DNA of 64,000 nucleotides from Rhodovulum sp. 12E13 (GCF_003340565.1 NZ_QPLK01000019.1:1-64000); one strand, 5' to 3'; shown: positions 8,137 to 17,037, numbered from the stretch's first letter. The notes: generated from the sequence alone by a model not told the origin. A program made the numbers and translations.

Positions 8137-9276
8137 ATGGCCGCCCGAGCGATCCCGTGGCCGCTGCGCCGGCTGGCGGCCCGTCCGCGGGGCCGGCTCA
8201 CGCGCCCCCTGCATGCGCGCCTCTACGGGCGCCCCTTCGCCCCGGGCGCCGGGCGGCGGCTGCTCGTCCTGTTCGAGCCAGGGCGCATCTCCTATGCCTC
8301 GGCCTATCCCTTTGTGCTTCATGCCCGCGCTTTCGCCGAGCGCCACGGCGCGCAGATCCGTCTGCTGGAGACCGGGGTGGCGCTCGCGCAGGGCCTGCCC
8401 CCGGGCCTCGCGCGGCCGACGCACGTCATCGCGCAATCCTGGCTGCTCGATCCGCCCGAGCGTCACGACGCCCTCGCGCGCCTGCTCGGCGGGCTGCCGG
8501 AGGGCACGGTCACCGCCTATCTCGACACCTCGGCCAATGCCGACATCCGGCTCGCGCGCCCCTTCTCGGAAGTTGATCTCTACTTCAAGAAGAGCCTTTT
8601 CGCCGACCGGGCCGCGCATCTGCGACCGACCGCGGGCGACACGAACCTCACCGAGTATTACGGGCACCTTTTCGGGATGCCGGAGGCGACGGTCGACTGG
8701 GCGATCCCCCAGAGCATTCTCCCGAAGCTCCGCGTCGCGCCGAATTTCCTGACGGCGCCGGGGCTGGCCGAAGGCTTTCTCGCACGGAGGGCGCCGCCCG
8801 ACGGACAACGCGAGATCGACCTGCATGTCCGCCTCGGCGGCACCCGCGCCGGGGGCTGGTACGGCGCCATGCGCCGGGCCGCCGAGGCGGCGGCGCAGGC
8901 CGTGCCGGGCCTGGCCACGGTCAGCGGCTCCGGGGTGGCGCCGGGCCGCTTCATGGCCGAGCTGCGCGCCTCGAAGATGTGCTTCAGCCCCTTCGGCTTC
9001 GGCGAGCTGTGCTGGCGCGACATCGAGGCGATCCTCGCGGGCGCCGTCCTGCTCAAGCCCGACATGAGCCACCTCGACACGGCGCCCGACCTCTACCGCG
9101 ACGGCGAGACCTACGTCGCCCTGAAGTGGGACTTTTCCGACCTCGCGGAGCAGGCGACCACGCTCGCCGCCGACCCGGAGCGGCGCGGAAGGATCGCGCG
9201 CGCGGCCCATTCGGCCGCACGCGCCTACCTGGAAAACGATGGCCCGGCAGGGACCTACGCGCCGCTCTTCATGTGA
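8137..9276 (+). CDS. GT-B-like glycosyltransferase (group 1 C-terminal motif)
   Basis: A 379-residue protein transcribed away from the carbamoylase gene. I start it at the ATG at 8137 because GGAGGA sits 10 nt upstream; an ATG at 8104 would add 11 residues without a ribosome site. The C-terminal half carries the pattern of family-1 glycosyltransferases: FSPFGFGELCWRDIEAI, an ILAGAVLLKPD segment and then DLYRDGETYV. The N-terminal half is an alpha/beta domain without signal peptide or membrane segment. It would move a sugar onto an unknown acceptor in the cytoplasm. Nothing in it relates to pyrimidine metabolism, and its place between pyrimidine genes looks like an insertion. It ends 15 bp from the convergent aminotransferase gene. 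Confidence 0.7.
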   Translation: MAARAIPWPLRRLAARPRGRLTRPLHARLYGRPFAPGAGRRLLVLFEPGRISYASAYPFVLHARAFAERHGAQIRLLETGVALAQGLPPGLARPTHVIAQSWLLDPPERHDALARLLGGLPEGTVTAYLDTSANADIRLARPFSEVDLYFKKSLFADRAAHLRPTAGDTNLTEYYGHLFGMPEATVDWAIPQSILPKLRVAPNFLTAPGLAEGFLARRAPPDGQREIDLHVRLGGTRAGGWYGAMRRAAEAAAQAVPGLATVSGSGVAPGRFMAELRASKMCFSPFGFGELCWRDIEAILAGAVLLKPDMSHLDTAPDLYRDGETYVALKWDFSDLAEQATTLAADPERRGRIARAAHSAARAYLENDGPAGTYAPLFM

Positions 9277-9291
9277 TGCGCGAGGTGGGGC

Positions 9292-10620
9292 TCAGGCCGT
9301 GCGCTGCAGCACCTCGCGCAGCGTGCCGAACAGCTGGTCGATATGCGCCTTCTCGATGATCAACGGCGGCGACAGCGCGATGATGTCGCCGGTGGTGCGG
9401 ATCAGGATGCCGCTTTCGTAGGCGTCGAGGAAGGCCGAGAAGGCGCGCCGGGTGGGCTCTCCCGCGATGGGTTCGAGTTCGATGGCACCGATCAGGCCCA
9501 TGTTGCGAATGTCGATCACGTTGGGGCAGTCGCGCAGGCTGTGCAGCCCCTCCTCCCAGTAGCCGGCGAGATCGGCCGCGCGCTGGAACAGAGCCTCCTC
9601 GCGGTAGGTCTCCAGCGTGGCGAGGCCGGCGGCCGAGGCGATGGGATTGCCCGAATAGGTATAGCCGTGGAACAGCTCGATCAGGTGCTCGGGCCCCTGC
9701 ATGAAGGCGTCGTGGATCTCGGAGGTCGCCAGCACCGCACCCATCGGGATCACCCCGTTGGTCAGGCCCTTGGCGCAAGTGATGAGGTCGGGCATCACGC
9801 CGAAATGCTCCGCCGCGAAGGACGAGCCGAGCCGGCCGAAGCCGGTGATCACCTCGTCGAAGATCAAGAGGATGCCGTGCTTCGTGCAGATCTCGCGCAG
9901 CCGCTCCAGATAGCCCTTGGGCGGCAGGAGCACGCCAGTCGACCCGGCCATCGGCTCGACGATGACAGCGGCGATCGTCTCGGCCCCGTGCAGCGCCACG
10001 AGCCGCTCCAGCTCGTCGGCGAGGTAGGCGCCGTGGTCGGGCTGGCCGCGCGAGAAGGCGTTCATGTCGGGCAGGTGCGTGTGCGGCAGGTGGTCGACAC
10101 CGGCCAGAAGCGTGCCGAACATGCGCCGGTTGTTGACGATGCCGCCCACCGAGATGCCGCCGATGTTCACCCCGTGGTAGCCGCGCTCGCGCCCGATCAA
10201 CCGGGTGCGGCTGCCCTCGCCCCGCGCCCGGTGATAGGCCAGCGCGATCTTCAGCGCCGATTCCACGCTTTCGGAGCCGGAATTGGTGAAAAAGACGTGC
10301 TCGAACGGCTCCGGCGCCATGTCGCGCAGGGCGCTCGCCAGCTCGAACGCCTTGGGGTGACCCATCTGGAAGGCGGGGGCGTAGTCGAGCTCGGCCGCCT
10401 GGGCCTGGATCGCCTCGACGATCTTCGGCCGCTTGTGGCCGGCGTTGCAGCACCACAGGCCCGCCGTGCCGTCGAGCACCTGCCGCCCGTCCGCAGTCGT
10501 GTAGAACATCCCCTCGGCCGCGACCATCATCCGCGGCTTGGCCTTGAACTGGCGGTTCGCGGTGAACGGCATCCAGAAGGCCGAAAGGTCGTTCGGGGCG
10601 GGGCGACGGTCGAGGGCCAT
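9292..10620 (-). CDS. Beta-alanine:pyruvate aminotransferase (class III)
   Basis: A 442-residue PLP enzyme of the class III omega-aminotransferase group. K284 (TCAKGLTNG) should bind PLP and D255 (IFDEVITGFGR) its ring nitrogen. The N-terminal FWMPFTANRQFK and the GLWCCNAGH stretch are typical of omega-amino acid:pyruvate transaminases. It would convert beta-alanine and pyruvate to malonate semialdehyde and alanine, which is the exit of the reductive pyrimidine pathway encoded at 5183-7995. The start is the ATG at 10618-10620. It is divergent from the RutR-like regulator gene with 114 bp between the two start codons, so that regulator probably controls it. Taurine or other omega-amine substrates cannot be excluded. 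Confidence 0.88.
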   Translation of the reverse strand: MALDRRPAPNDLSAFWMPFTANRQFKAKPRMMVAAEGMFYTTADGRQVLDGTAGLWCCNAGHKRPKIVEAIQAQAAELDYAPAFQMGHPKAFELASALRDMAPEPFEHVFFTNSGSESVESALKIALAYHRARGEGSRTRLIGRERGYHGVNIGGISVGGIVNNRRMFGTLLAGVDHLPHTHLPDMNAFSRGQPDHGAYLADELERLVALHGAETIAAVIVEPMAGSTGVLLPPKGYLERLREICTKHGILLIFDEVITGFGRLGSSFAAEHFGVMPDLITCAKGLTNGVIPMGAVLATSEIHDAFMQGPEHLIELFHGYTYSGNPIASAAGLATLETYREEALFQRAADLAGYWEEGLHSLRDCPNVIDIRNMGLIGAIELEPIAGEPTRRAFSAFLDAYESGILIRTTGDIIALSPPLIIEKAHIDQLFGTLREVLQRTA

Positions 10621-10734
10621 GGGAGGTCTCCGGCAAGGGGCCGCGACGGGCGCGGCCGGTGGCGCTGACGTGGGCGACACGCTAGCATGGCGCTCGACGA
10701 CCCCACAAGCGAGGCCCGGGAGAGGCGGCCGAGC

Positions 10735-11349
10735 ATGACCGAGCACGCCCGCCCCGCGACGCGCATCCAGGCGAAGAACCGCGCCGCGATCCTCGAGGCG
10801 GCGCTGACCGTGTTTTCGGAGAAGGGCTACGGCGGCGCCACGGTGCAGGAGATCGCCCGCACCGCCAACCTGTCCAAGGCCAACCTGCTCTACTACTTCC
10901 CTTCCAAGGCCGCGATCTACCGGGCGCTGCTCGACAGCCTGCTCGAGAACTGGCTTGCGCCGCTGCGGGCGCTCGACCCGGCCGGCAACCCGCGCGAAGA
11001 GATCCTGCGCTATGTCCGCCGCAAGCTGGAGATGAGCCGCGCCCTGCCGCGCGAGAGCCGCCTCTTCGCCGGCGAAATGCTGGCCGGCGCGCCTGTCATG
11101 GGCGAGACGCTGTCGGGCGACCTCAGGGCGCTTGTCGACGACAAGGCGGCGGTGATCGGGGCCTGGGCAGAGGCGGGGCGCATCGCGCCGGTCGACCCGC
11201 ATCACCTGATCTTCGCGATCTGGGCGCTGACCCAGCACTACGCGGATTTCGACGTGCAGGTGCGCGCGGTGCTCGGGGGCGCGCGCAGCCCCTTCGACGA
11301 GGCGGATGCGTTCCTGTCAGACCTGTTCACCCGCCTGCTGCGGCCTTGA
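10735..11349 (+). CDS. rutR: TetR-family regulator, RutR-like
   Basis: A 204-residue repressor. The N-terminal helix-turn-helix spans about residues 33-56 (GGATVQEIARTANLSKANL), followed by the family LYYFPSKAAIY. Beyond the HTH it matches the RutR pattern closely: RLFAGEMLAGAPVMGETLSGDL, then DDKAAVIGAW, then APVDPHHLIFAIWALTQHYADF. In E. coli RutR senses uracil/thymine and represses the Rut pyrimidine operon. I chose the ATG at 10735 because GGGAGAGG lies 9 nt upstream; the ATG at 10687 is an alternative. Regulation of the adjacent aminotransferase and pyrimidine genes is inferred from position. I could not find a good copy of the E. coli RutR box in the divergent region. Confidence 0.88.
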   Translation: MTEHARPATRIQAKNRAAILEAALTVFSEKGYGGATVQEIARTANLSKANLLYYFPSKAAIYRALLDSLLENWLAPLRALDPAGNPREEILRYVRRKLEMSRALPRESRLFAGEMLAGAPVMGETLSGDLRALVDDKAAVIGAWAEAGRIAPVDPHHLIFAIWALTQHYADFDVQVRAVLGGARSPFDEADAFLSDLFTRLLRP

Positions 11350-11494
11350 TCGCGCGCCCCTCCCTGAGCAGCGGCTTCCCGCCCGGCGGCCCGTCCCCGC
11401 GGCACAGATCCGATGATCCTCGAGCGGATCCTCACGCCCCAGACACGGAATGGCGACGAGGCCGCCCGGTGTGCCCGGTGGCTTCTGCACGCGC

Positions 11495-11512
11495 GGCGGC
11501 GGTGCCGCCGCC
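11495..11512. terminator. GC hairpin between convergent genes (possible terminator)
   Basis: GGCGGCGG/CCGCCGCC arms with a TG centre lie between the rutR-like stop (11349) and the stop of the CoA-ligase gene (11517). The hairpin abuts the latter and has no T-run on either strand, so termination activity is uncertain. Confidence 0.3.
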
Positions 11513-11516
11513 CCGT

Positions 11517-12935
11517 TCAGCCGGACGGACGGTGATCGACGACGCGGACGGGCTTCACCGCCCGCAGCGGGTCGAACAGCTCGTCGCGCGTCGCCCATTC
11601 GACGCCAGGGCGCAGGTGCAGGCGGGCGGCGGCGGCCTCGGCGAAGGCGGCAGCGAGCGCCTCGGAGGGCGGCTCCGAGGGGGCGATTCGCAGAACGAGC
11701 GCATCCATGGAGAACGGATCGTCCGCATCTTCGGGGCGGATCACGATCTGGTATTCCTCGGCCTGCGGGTGCGCCTCGAGCCAGTCCTTCAGCGCGCGCA
11801 GGTTCACCAGCATGCCCCGCACCTTCACCAGATCGCCGGTGCGCGTCAGGTTCGACGCCACCCTGGGCGAGGTGCGCCCGCAATGGGGGCAAGGCGCGTG
11901 ATCGATCGCCACGTGATCGCCGATCAGGTAGCGCAGAAGCACCGTGCCGCGCTTGATGAGGTGGGTGAAGGCGAGCTGCCCCGCCTCGCCGTCGGGCAGG
12001 CGCGCGCCCGTCTCGGGCTCGACCACCTCGTGGAACACCTGGTCGGGGGCGAGCGAGTGAAAGCCCGAGCCTTCGGCGCATTCCACCATGCTCGACCCCT
12101 GCTCGGTCGAGCCGTAGCGATTGCAGATCAGCTCGCCCGCGCAGCCGACCTCGCGCATCCGCCGGCGCATGTCGGCCCGCATGGCAGGCGATGTCGCCTC
12201 GCCGGTGATCATCGCCATCCGGACCGAACCGAAATCGGCGCCGAGCTCGCCCGCGCGGATCAGCACGCGGCGGATGAACGAGGCCACGCCCCACAGGATC
12301 GTGGCGCGGTGGCGGGCGACATGGGCCACCGCATCGTCGAGAGAGTGATGGACGTCGAAGACGTCTCCCGCCCGCCCGGTCAGGCCGAAGACGACGCCCG
12401 CCCCGCAGGCGGCGGCCTCGTCGGGCGCGCGGGCATAGGCGCCCATCGGAAACTTCGTGAGCGGAAAGAGCGAGGCGATCACGTCGCCCGGCACCACCGG
12501 CACCAGATCCTCGCGGCGGCGGCAGGCCCACATGTAGGAATAGTGGTCGCGCGTGGTGATCCGGATCGGCGCGGGTAGTCCGGTGGTGGTGCCCGAGGTG
12601 TAGATCACCTTCCAGAGCGTGCGCTCGTCCTGCTCCAGATCGGGGTGGTCGAGCACGAAGGCGTCGGGATCGTTCAGGAAATCGTCTTTCGAGGTAGGCG
12701 GCAGGCGCGTCAGCTCGTCGACGGAGCGTATGTGGCGCGGCTCCAGCCCCTCTGCCCGCATGACGCGGGCGTAGTAGGGGTGGCCCTCGTAGCATAGCTC
12801 CACCGTGCGGGCGAGCAGCCGGTCCTGCAGCGCGCGCACCTCCGCCGGCGGGCGGCGCAGGAGGTCGGGCAGCGTCCAGCCCTCGGGCAGGGGCGCCGCC
12901 TCCCACGGGGCCGCGAGAGGCGCGGCGGGGCTCAC
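11517..12935 (-). CDS. PaaK-like AMP-forming CoA ligase / adenylation protein
   Basis: A 472-residue adenylate-forming enzyme of the phenylacetate-CoA ligase type. The ATP loop YTSGTTTGLPAPI lies at about 112-124. The C-terminal third has the PaaK features: RYLIGDHVAID, a CPHCGR metal knuckle and RTGDLVKVRGMLVNL. Translation starts at a GTG (12933-12935) that overlaps the upstream stop as GTGA. It is the last gene of a nine-gene operon that starts with nitronate monooxygenase. It would activate a carboxylic acid, perhaps aromatic, released by the upstream hydrolases, to the CoA thioester. No other phenylacetate genes are nearby, so the substrate is open. Confidence 0.82.
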   Translation of the reverse strand: MSPAAPLAAPWEAAPLPEGWTLPDLLRRPPAEVRALQDRLLARTVELCYEGHPYYARVMRAEGLEPRHIRSVDELTRLPPTSKDDFLNDPDAFVLDHPDLEQDERTLWKVIYTSGTTTGLPAPIRITTRDHYSYMWACRRREDLVPVVPGDVIASLFPLTKFPMGAYARAPDEAAACGAGVVFGLTGRAGDVFDVHHSLDDAVAHVARHRATILWGVASFIRRVLIRAGELGADFGSVRMAMITGEATSPAMRADMRRRMREVGCAGELICNRYGSTEQGSSMVECAEGSGFHSLAPDQVFHEVVEPETGARLPDGEAGQLAFTHLIKRGTVLLRYLIGDHVAIDHAPCPHCGRTSPRVASNLTRTGDLVKVRGMLVNLRALKDWLEAHPQAEEYQIVIRPEDADDPFSMDALVLRIAPSEPPSEALAAAFAEAAAARLHLRPGVEWATRDELFDPLRAVKPVRVVDHRPSG

Positions 12936-13828
12936 TCTGCCGCCTCGGGCATCTCGACCCTGGGCAGCGGCAGCTTGTAGAGGTCGATCACGTTGTTGCG
13001 CAGGAAGGCACGGGCCGAGGCCGGGCGCAGGCCCAGATCCTCGATCTCCTCCCGCGCGCGCTCGAGGTCGATCACCGGGAAGTCGGTGCCGAAGATCACC
13101 TTCTTCCGGCCCCACGAGTTGATGAAATGCACGAAAGCGGCCGGCCAGTGCTTGGGCGCGTAGGCGTCGGAGCCGATGTAGACGTTGGGGTGCTTGTAGG
13201 CGACCGAGATCATCTCTTCCGTCCAAGGCCAGCCGATGTGGATTCCGACGAGCTTCAACTCGGGGAAATCGCAGGCGATGGTATCGAGCGTGATCGGCCG
13301 GCCGACAGATTTCAGCGGCCGCTCGACCGAGTAGCGCAGGCAATGGCCCACCTGCATCTGGATCGGCACGTCGAGCTCGCAGCACTTGGCGTAGAACGGG
13401 TAATAGCGCGCATGGTCGGGCGCCATGTCGAACCAGTGCGGGTAGAGATGGGCACCGACGAACCCGTAGTCGCGGATGCCCCGCTCCATCTCGCGCAGGC
13501 CCTCCATGCCCATCGTCGGGTCGATGCCGGCGAGGCCCGAGAACTTGTCGGGCCGCTGGCGGCAGACCTCGGCGACCAGCTCGTAGGAAATGTGGCGGTG
13601 GATCTTCTGGCTGGCCGAGCCGGCCTTCACCGCGATGAGGAAGACATGGTCGATGCCGGCGCGGTCCATCTTCTCGATGAAGCCATCGACGGAGTAGCCG
13701 TTGATGACGTCGCCATCCATGCCGATCTTTTCGGTGATGAAGGTCTTCGACCATTCCGGGCGGACGATGCCCGGCATGTCGAACTCGAAGTTGCAGACGG
13801 CGTCGATGGCGCCGAACTCGTATCCCAT
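12932..13828 (-). CDS. Amidohydrolase-2 family protein lacking the N-terminal HxH motif
   Basis: A 298-residue TIM-barrel protein of the amidohydrolase-2 group (ACMSD, gamma-resorcylate decarboxylase, LigI-like lactonases). Recognisable barrel residues are H127 and H131 (GAHLYPHW), H162 (QVGHCLRY), H197 (GIHIGWPW) and D249 (VIFGTDFPV). The first strand, where relatives carry the metal-binding HxH, reads AIDAVCNFEF here, so that ligand pair is absent. This recalls members that use an altered or no metal site. It begins with an ATG behind AGGAGAG and is translationally coupled to the CoA-ligase gene downstream. It could be a decarboxylase, lactonase or hydrolase acting just before CoA activation. 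Confidence 0.8.
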   Translation of the reverse strand: MGYEFGAIDAVCNFEFDMPGIVRPEWSKTFITEKIGMDGDVINGYSVDGFIEKMDRAGIDHVFLIAVKAGSASQKIHRHISYELVAEVCRQRPDKFSGLAGIDPTMGMEGLREMERGIRDYGFVGAHLYPHWFDMAPDHARYYPFYAKCCELDVPIQMQVGHCLRYSVERPLKSVGRPITLDTIACDFPELKLVGIHIGWPWTEEMISVAYKHPNVYIGSDAYAPKHWPAAFVHFINSWGRKKVIFGTDFPVIDLERAREEIEDLGLRPASARAFLRNNVIDLYKLPLPRVEMPEAAE

Positions 13829-13840
13829 CTGGCTCTCCTG

Positions 13841-14464
13841 TCAGGCCGCGCCCCGCGCGGCGAAATCCAGCGCATCGCTCGGCACGGCATGGCCGAGCAG
13901 CAGATCGACGATGTCGAAGGCGGCGCGGTCGAGGTCGCCCCGCCAGCTCGCCACCATGTCGGTGAGGAACACCACGTCGAGATCCCGGTCGAAGGCGGCG
14001 AAGGCCGAGGCGAGCACGCAGGCATAGGTGGTGACGCCGGTGAAGAGCAGCGTCTTCACCCCCCGGTCCGCGAGCCGCGCCTCGAGGTCGGTGTCGTGGA
14101 AGGCGGAATAGCCCGGCTTGTCGATCACGATCTCGCCATCGCGGGGGGCGAGGGCGTCGACCACCTCCACCCCCGGCGTGCCGGGAATCAGGCGGTCGCC
14201 CGAGGTGGTCCAGGTTTTCGGTTTCAGGTCGTGACGCGCCTCCATCGGCCCGCGCGCGGCGTCGTGCACGAGGCGGGTGAAGACGACCGTCAGCCCCGCC
14301 GCCCGCGCCCGCTCCAGCAGGCCGCCGATGGGCCGGATCACCGCGTTGAGCGCGGCGATGTCACGCCCCGCGCGGGCGTAGAAGCCATCCGTCGCGCAGA
14401 AGTCGTTCTGCATGTCGATCAGCACCAGCGCGGTGGTGGCGGGGTCGAGCGTCAGCCTGTCCAT
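13841..14464 (-). CDS. Isochorismatase-fold cysteine hydrolase
   Basis: A cytoplasmic 207-residue hydrolase. The catalytic triad of the family can be read as D17 (LVLIDMQNDF), K116 (VIDKPGYSAF) and C149 (GVTTYACVLAS). A cis-peptide region (FTGVTTYA) precedes the cysteine. Relatives cleave isochorismate, nicotinamide, N-carbamoylsarcosine or ureidoacrylate; the triad indicates C-N (amide or carbamoyl) hydrolysis. The gene lies 54 bp after the peptide-type receptor gene and 12 bp before the amidohydrolase gene, so it probably acts on the compound brought in by the ABC transporter. The exact substrate cannot be read from the sequence. Confidence 0.85.
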   Translation of the reverse strand: MDRLTLDPATTALVLIDMQNDFCATDGFYARAGRDIAALNAVIRPIGGLLERARAAGLTVVFTRLVHDAARGPMEARHDLKPKTWTTSGDRLIPGTPGVEVVDALAPRDGEIVIDKPGYSAFHDTDLEARLADRGVKTLLFTGVTTYACVLASAFAAFDRDLDVVFLTDMVASWRGDLDRAAFDIVDLLLGHAVPSDALDFAARGAA

Positions 14465-14518
14465 GCCGGTCTCCGTGAAGGGGGGCCGGGCACGTGACGC
14501 GCGCCCGGCCGGTCTGTC

Positions 14519-16015
14519 TCACTCGCTCAGCGTGGCATCGCCGAAGAGCAGCCGCTCGTCGGGCCGCGGCTCCCAGTTCAGCTCGGACGAGACGCCGTAG
14601 GCCTGAACCTCGTTGTAGAGCATCGAGTAGGGCACGTTGTCCTTCACCATGCCCCATATCTCGCTGATGAGCGCCTGCCGCGCCTCGGGGTCGGCCTCGG
14701 CCAGTTGCGCGGCGATCAGCTCGTCGACCTTGGGATCGGACCAGTAGCCGCGCGAGTCGGAGGCGAGCAGCGAGCCGAGCGGCAGCTGCGCGTCCATGAT
14801 CGAGGGGCCGAAGCCGAACATGTGGATCGAATTCAGCTCCTTGCCGAGCCAGAGCGGGAAGTAGGCGGAATACTCCATCCCCTCGAGCCGCACATTCACG
14901 CCGATATCGTCGAGAAAGCCGCCCAGCGCCTGCGCCACCTCGGTGCCGAAGGCGTAGCGGTTGTTGGGGTAGAGGAAGGTCAGCTCTTCCCCGTCGTAGT
15001 TCGACTCCGCCAGCAGCTCGCGCGCGCGGTCGGGGTCGTAGGGCGTGGGCTCGATCGCGGGATCGTAGCCGAAGGTGACGGGCGCCACGATCTGCCCCAT
15101 CGGCTCGCCGAGGCCCCGCAGCAGCCGCTCGGTGATGGCCTCGCGGTTGATCGCGTGGTCGATGGCGCGGCGCAGGTTCACGTCGTCGTAGGGGGGCGTG
15201 TTGGTGTCGAAGCCGATGTAGAGCACGCGGTTCGAGGCGACGGTCTTCACCTCCACCCCGTCGGCGGCGGCGATCCGCTCGACCAGCGCGGGCGGCAGCA
15301 GCGGCACCACGTCGAGCTCGCCCGAGAGCAGGCCGGCGGCGCGGGCGCTGTCGGAGGGCACCGGGCGCCAGATGACGCGGTCGATGGCGGGCCGGCCGCC
15401 CCAGTAATCGTCGAACGCCTCCATCGTCACCGCCTCGTCCTTGTCCCACGAGACGATGCGGAAGGGCCCGGAGCCGACGGGATCGGTGTTGAACGCCTCG
15501 GCGCCCCGCTCCTGATAGGTGTCGGAGGGCAGGATCGAGACGAGCGTCAGCTGCCGCGGCCACGGCGCGAAGGGCGCCGAGAGGGTGAAGGTCACCTCGT
15601 AGTCTCCCGTCGCCTCGACCGTGTCGACGCGGCTGAGATAGGCGCGCACGGGCGAGCCCTCGTCGGCCATGATCTTTTCGTAGGTCCAGACCACGTCTTC
15701 GGCGGTCAGCGGCGTGCCGTCGTGGAAGGTGACACCCTCGCGGAGCGTGAAGGTCCACTCGGTGCTGTCGTCGTTCGACGTCCACCCGGTGGCCAGTTCC
15801 GGCTCGACGCCGCCGTCGGCGGCGATCTGGGTGAGCGCGCTGTAGACGTTCTGGAAGACGTTTAGCGAGATCGGCGAGGTGTCGACCGAGGGGTCGAGCG
15901 TGCGGATGTCCGAGCTCTGCGCGACCGTGATCTCGCTCTGGGCGAGGGCGCTGGTCGTGGAAAGCGCGAGCGCGAGCGCCGACAGGGCGGCGCCCGAGCG
16001 AAGGGTGCGGGTCAT
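14519..16015 (-). CDS. ABC transporter substrate-binding protein, family 5 (DppA/OppA type)
   Basis: A periplasmic receptor of 498 residues with a Sec signal peptide (residues 1 to about 25, ending STTSALAQ). Family-5 landmarks include the ITVAQSSDIRTLDPSVDTS opening, the WTFTLREGVTFHDGTPLTAEDV motif and the NLRRAIDHAINREAI segment. The start at 16013-16015 has a strong AAGGAGG and overlaps the DppF-type stop as ATGA. The operon order is unusual in that the receptor comes after the membrane and ATPase genes rather than first. Such receptors bind dipeptides, oligopeptides, nickel complexes, glycosides or amides. The hydrolase and CoA-ligase neighbours point to a small amide or aromatic conjugate rather than nutrition peptides. 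Confidence 0.9.
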   Translation of the reverse strand: MTRTLRSGAALSALALALSTTSALAQSEITVAQSSDIRTLDPSVDTSPISLNVFQNVYSALTQIAADGGVEPELATGWTSNDDSTEWTFTLREGVTFHDGTPLTAEDVVWTYEKIMADEGSPVRAYLSRVDTVEATGDYEVTFTLSAPFAPWPRQLTLVSILPSDTYQERGAEAFNTDPVGSGPFRIVSWDKDEAVTMEAFDDYWGGRPAIDRVIWRPVPSDSARAAGLLSGELDVVPLLPPALVERIAAADGVEVKTVASNRVLYIGFDTNTPPYDDVNLRRAIDHAINREAITERLLRGLGEPMGQIVAPVTFGYDPAIEPTPYDPDRARELLAESNYDGEELTFLYPNNRYAFGTEVAQALGGFLDDIGVNVRLEGMEYSAYFPLWLGKELNSIHMFGFGPSIMDAQLPLGSLLASDSRGYWSDPKVDELIAAQLAEADPEARQALISEIWGMVKDNVPYSMLYNEVQAYGVSSELNWEPRPDERLLFGDATLSE

Positions 16016-17037
16016 GTGTGGTCCTCCTTGCTGGCAGTCTTTTCCTGGGGTCGGTCGGCGGGGGCGAGCGTGGCCAGCCGCTCGCGCGGGGTCGGCTCGG
16101 CGAAGTGGCACGCGGCGCGGTGGTGGCCGTCGAGCGCGGCGAGGGCCGGCGTCTCGTTGGCGCAGCGGGGCGCCGCCTTGAAGCAGCGGCCGCGGAACAC
16201 GCAGGCCGAGGGCCGGTCGAGCGGGTTCGGCAAATCGCCCTCCAGCACGATGCGCCGCGACCGGTCGCGGCGGTGGACGGAGGGCACGGCCGAGAGCAGC
16301 GCCTGCGTGTAGGGGTGGCCTGGCGCGCCCAGCACCGCCTCGCGCGGGCCGCTCTCGACGATGCGGCCGAGATACATCACCGCCACCTCGTGGCTGATGT
16401 GGCGCACCACCGACAGGTCGTGACTGATGAACAGGTAGGACAGGCCGAGATCACGCTGGAGCCGGCGCAGCAGGTTGACGATCTGCGCCTGGATCGAGAC
16501 GTCGAGCGCGCTCACCGCCTCGTCGAGGATCAGCACCTGCGGATCGAGGGCGAGCGCCCGGGCGATGGCGACGCGCTGCCGCTGCCCGCCGGAGAACTGG
16601 GCCGGTCGCCGCTGGCCGGCCTCGGGCGAGAGGCCCACCTGCGTCAGCAGCCGGTCGACCTTGCCGGCCGAATAGAGGCCGTTGATCCGCAGCGGTTCGG
16701 CCACCACGTCGTGGATCGTCATGCGAGGATCGAGCGAGGCGTAGGGGTCCTGGAAGACCATCTGGATGCCGCGCCGCTCGGCCGCGCTGCGATTGGCGCG
16801 CACCGTCTCGCCGCCCAGCCGGATCTTGCCCCCCGTGGGCGGGATCAGCCCGACGATCATGCGCCCCAGCGTCGATTTTCCGCAGCCCGACTCGCCCACG
16901 AGGCCGAGGGTGCGCCCCGGCGGGATGGCGAAGGACACGTCGTCGACGGCGCGCAGCGCCCGCCGGCCCCAGCCCGACGGCTTGCGCACGTGGAACTCCT
17001 TGGAGAGCCCCGCCACCTCTAGCGCCGGCGCCCTCAT
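16012..17037 (-). CDS. Oligopeptide-type ABC transporter ATPase (DppF/OppF-like)
   Basis: A nucleotide-binding subunit of 341 residues. Walker A is GESGCGKST, the signature FSGGQRQR and Walker B VLILDEAVSALD; this DEA variant of the usual DEP is common in DppF proteins. The C-terminal oligopeptide-transporter domain (HPYTQALLSAVP, then CVFRGRCFKAAPRC) is complete; in this family its cysteines bind a 4Fe-4S cluster. ATGA overlaps join it to the genes on both sides. It pairs with the DppD-like ATPase encoded upstream to energise the transporter. Confidence 0.92.
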   Translation of the reverse strand: MRAPALEVAGLSKEFHVRKPSGWGRRALRAVDDVSFAIPPGRTLGLVGESGCGKSTLGRMIVGLIPPTGGKIRLGGETVRANRSAAERRGIQMVFQDPYASLDPRMTIHDVVAEPLRINGLYSAGKVDRLLTQVGLSPEAGQRRPAQFSGGQRQRVAIARALALDPQVLILDEAVSALDVSIQAQIVNLLRRLQRDLGLSYLFISHDLSVVRHISHEVAVMYLGRIVESGPREAVLGAPGHPYTQALLSAVPSVHRRDRSRRIVLEGDLPNPLDRPSACVFRGRCFKAAPRCANETPALAALDGHHRAACHFAEPTPRERLATLAPADRPQEKTASKEDHT

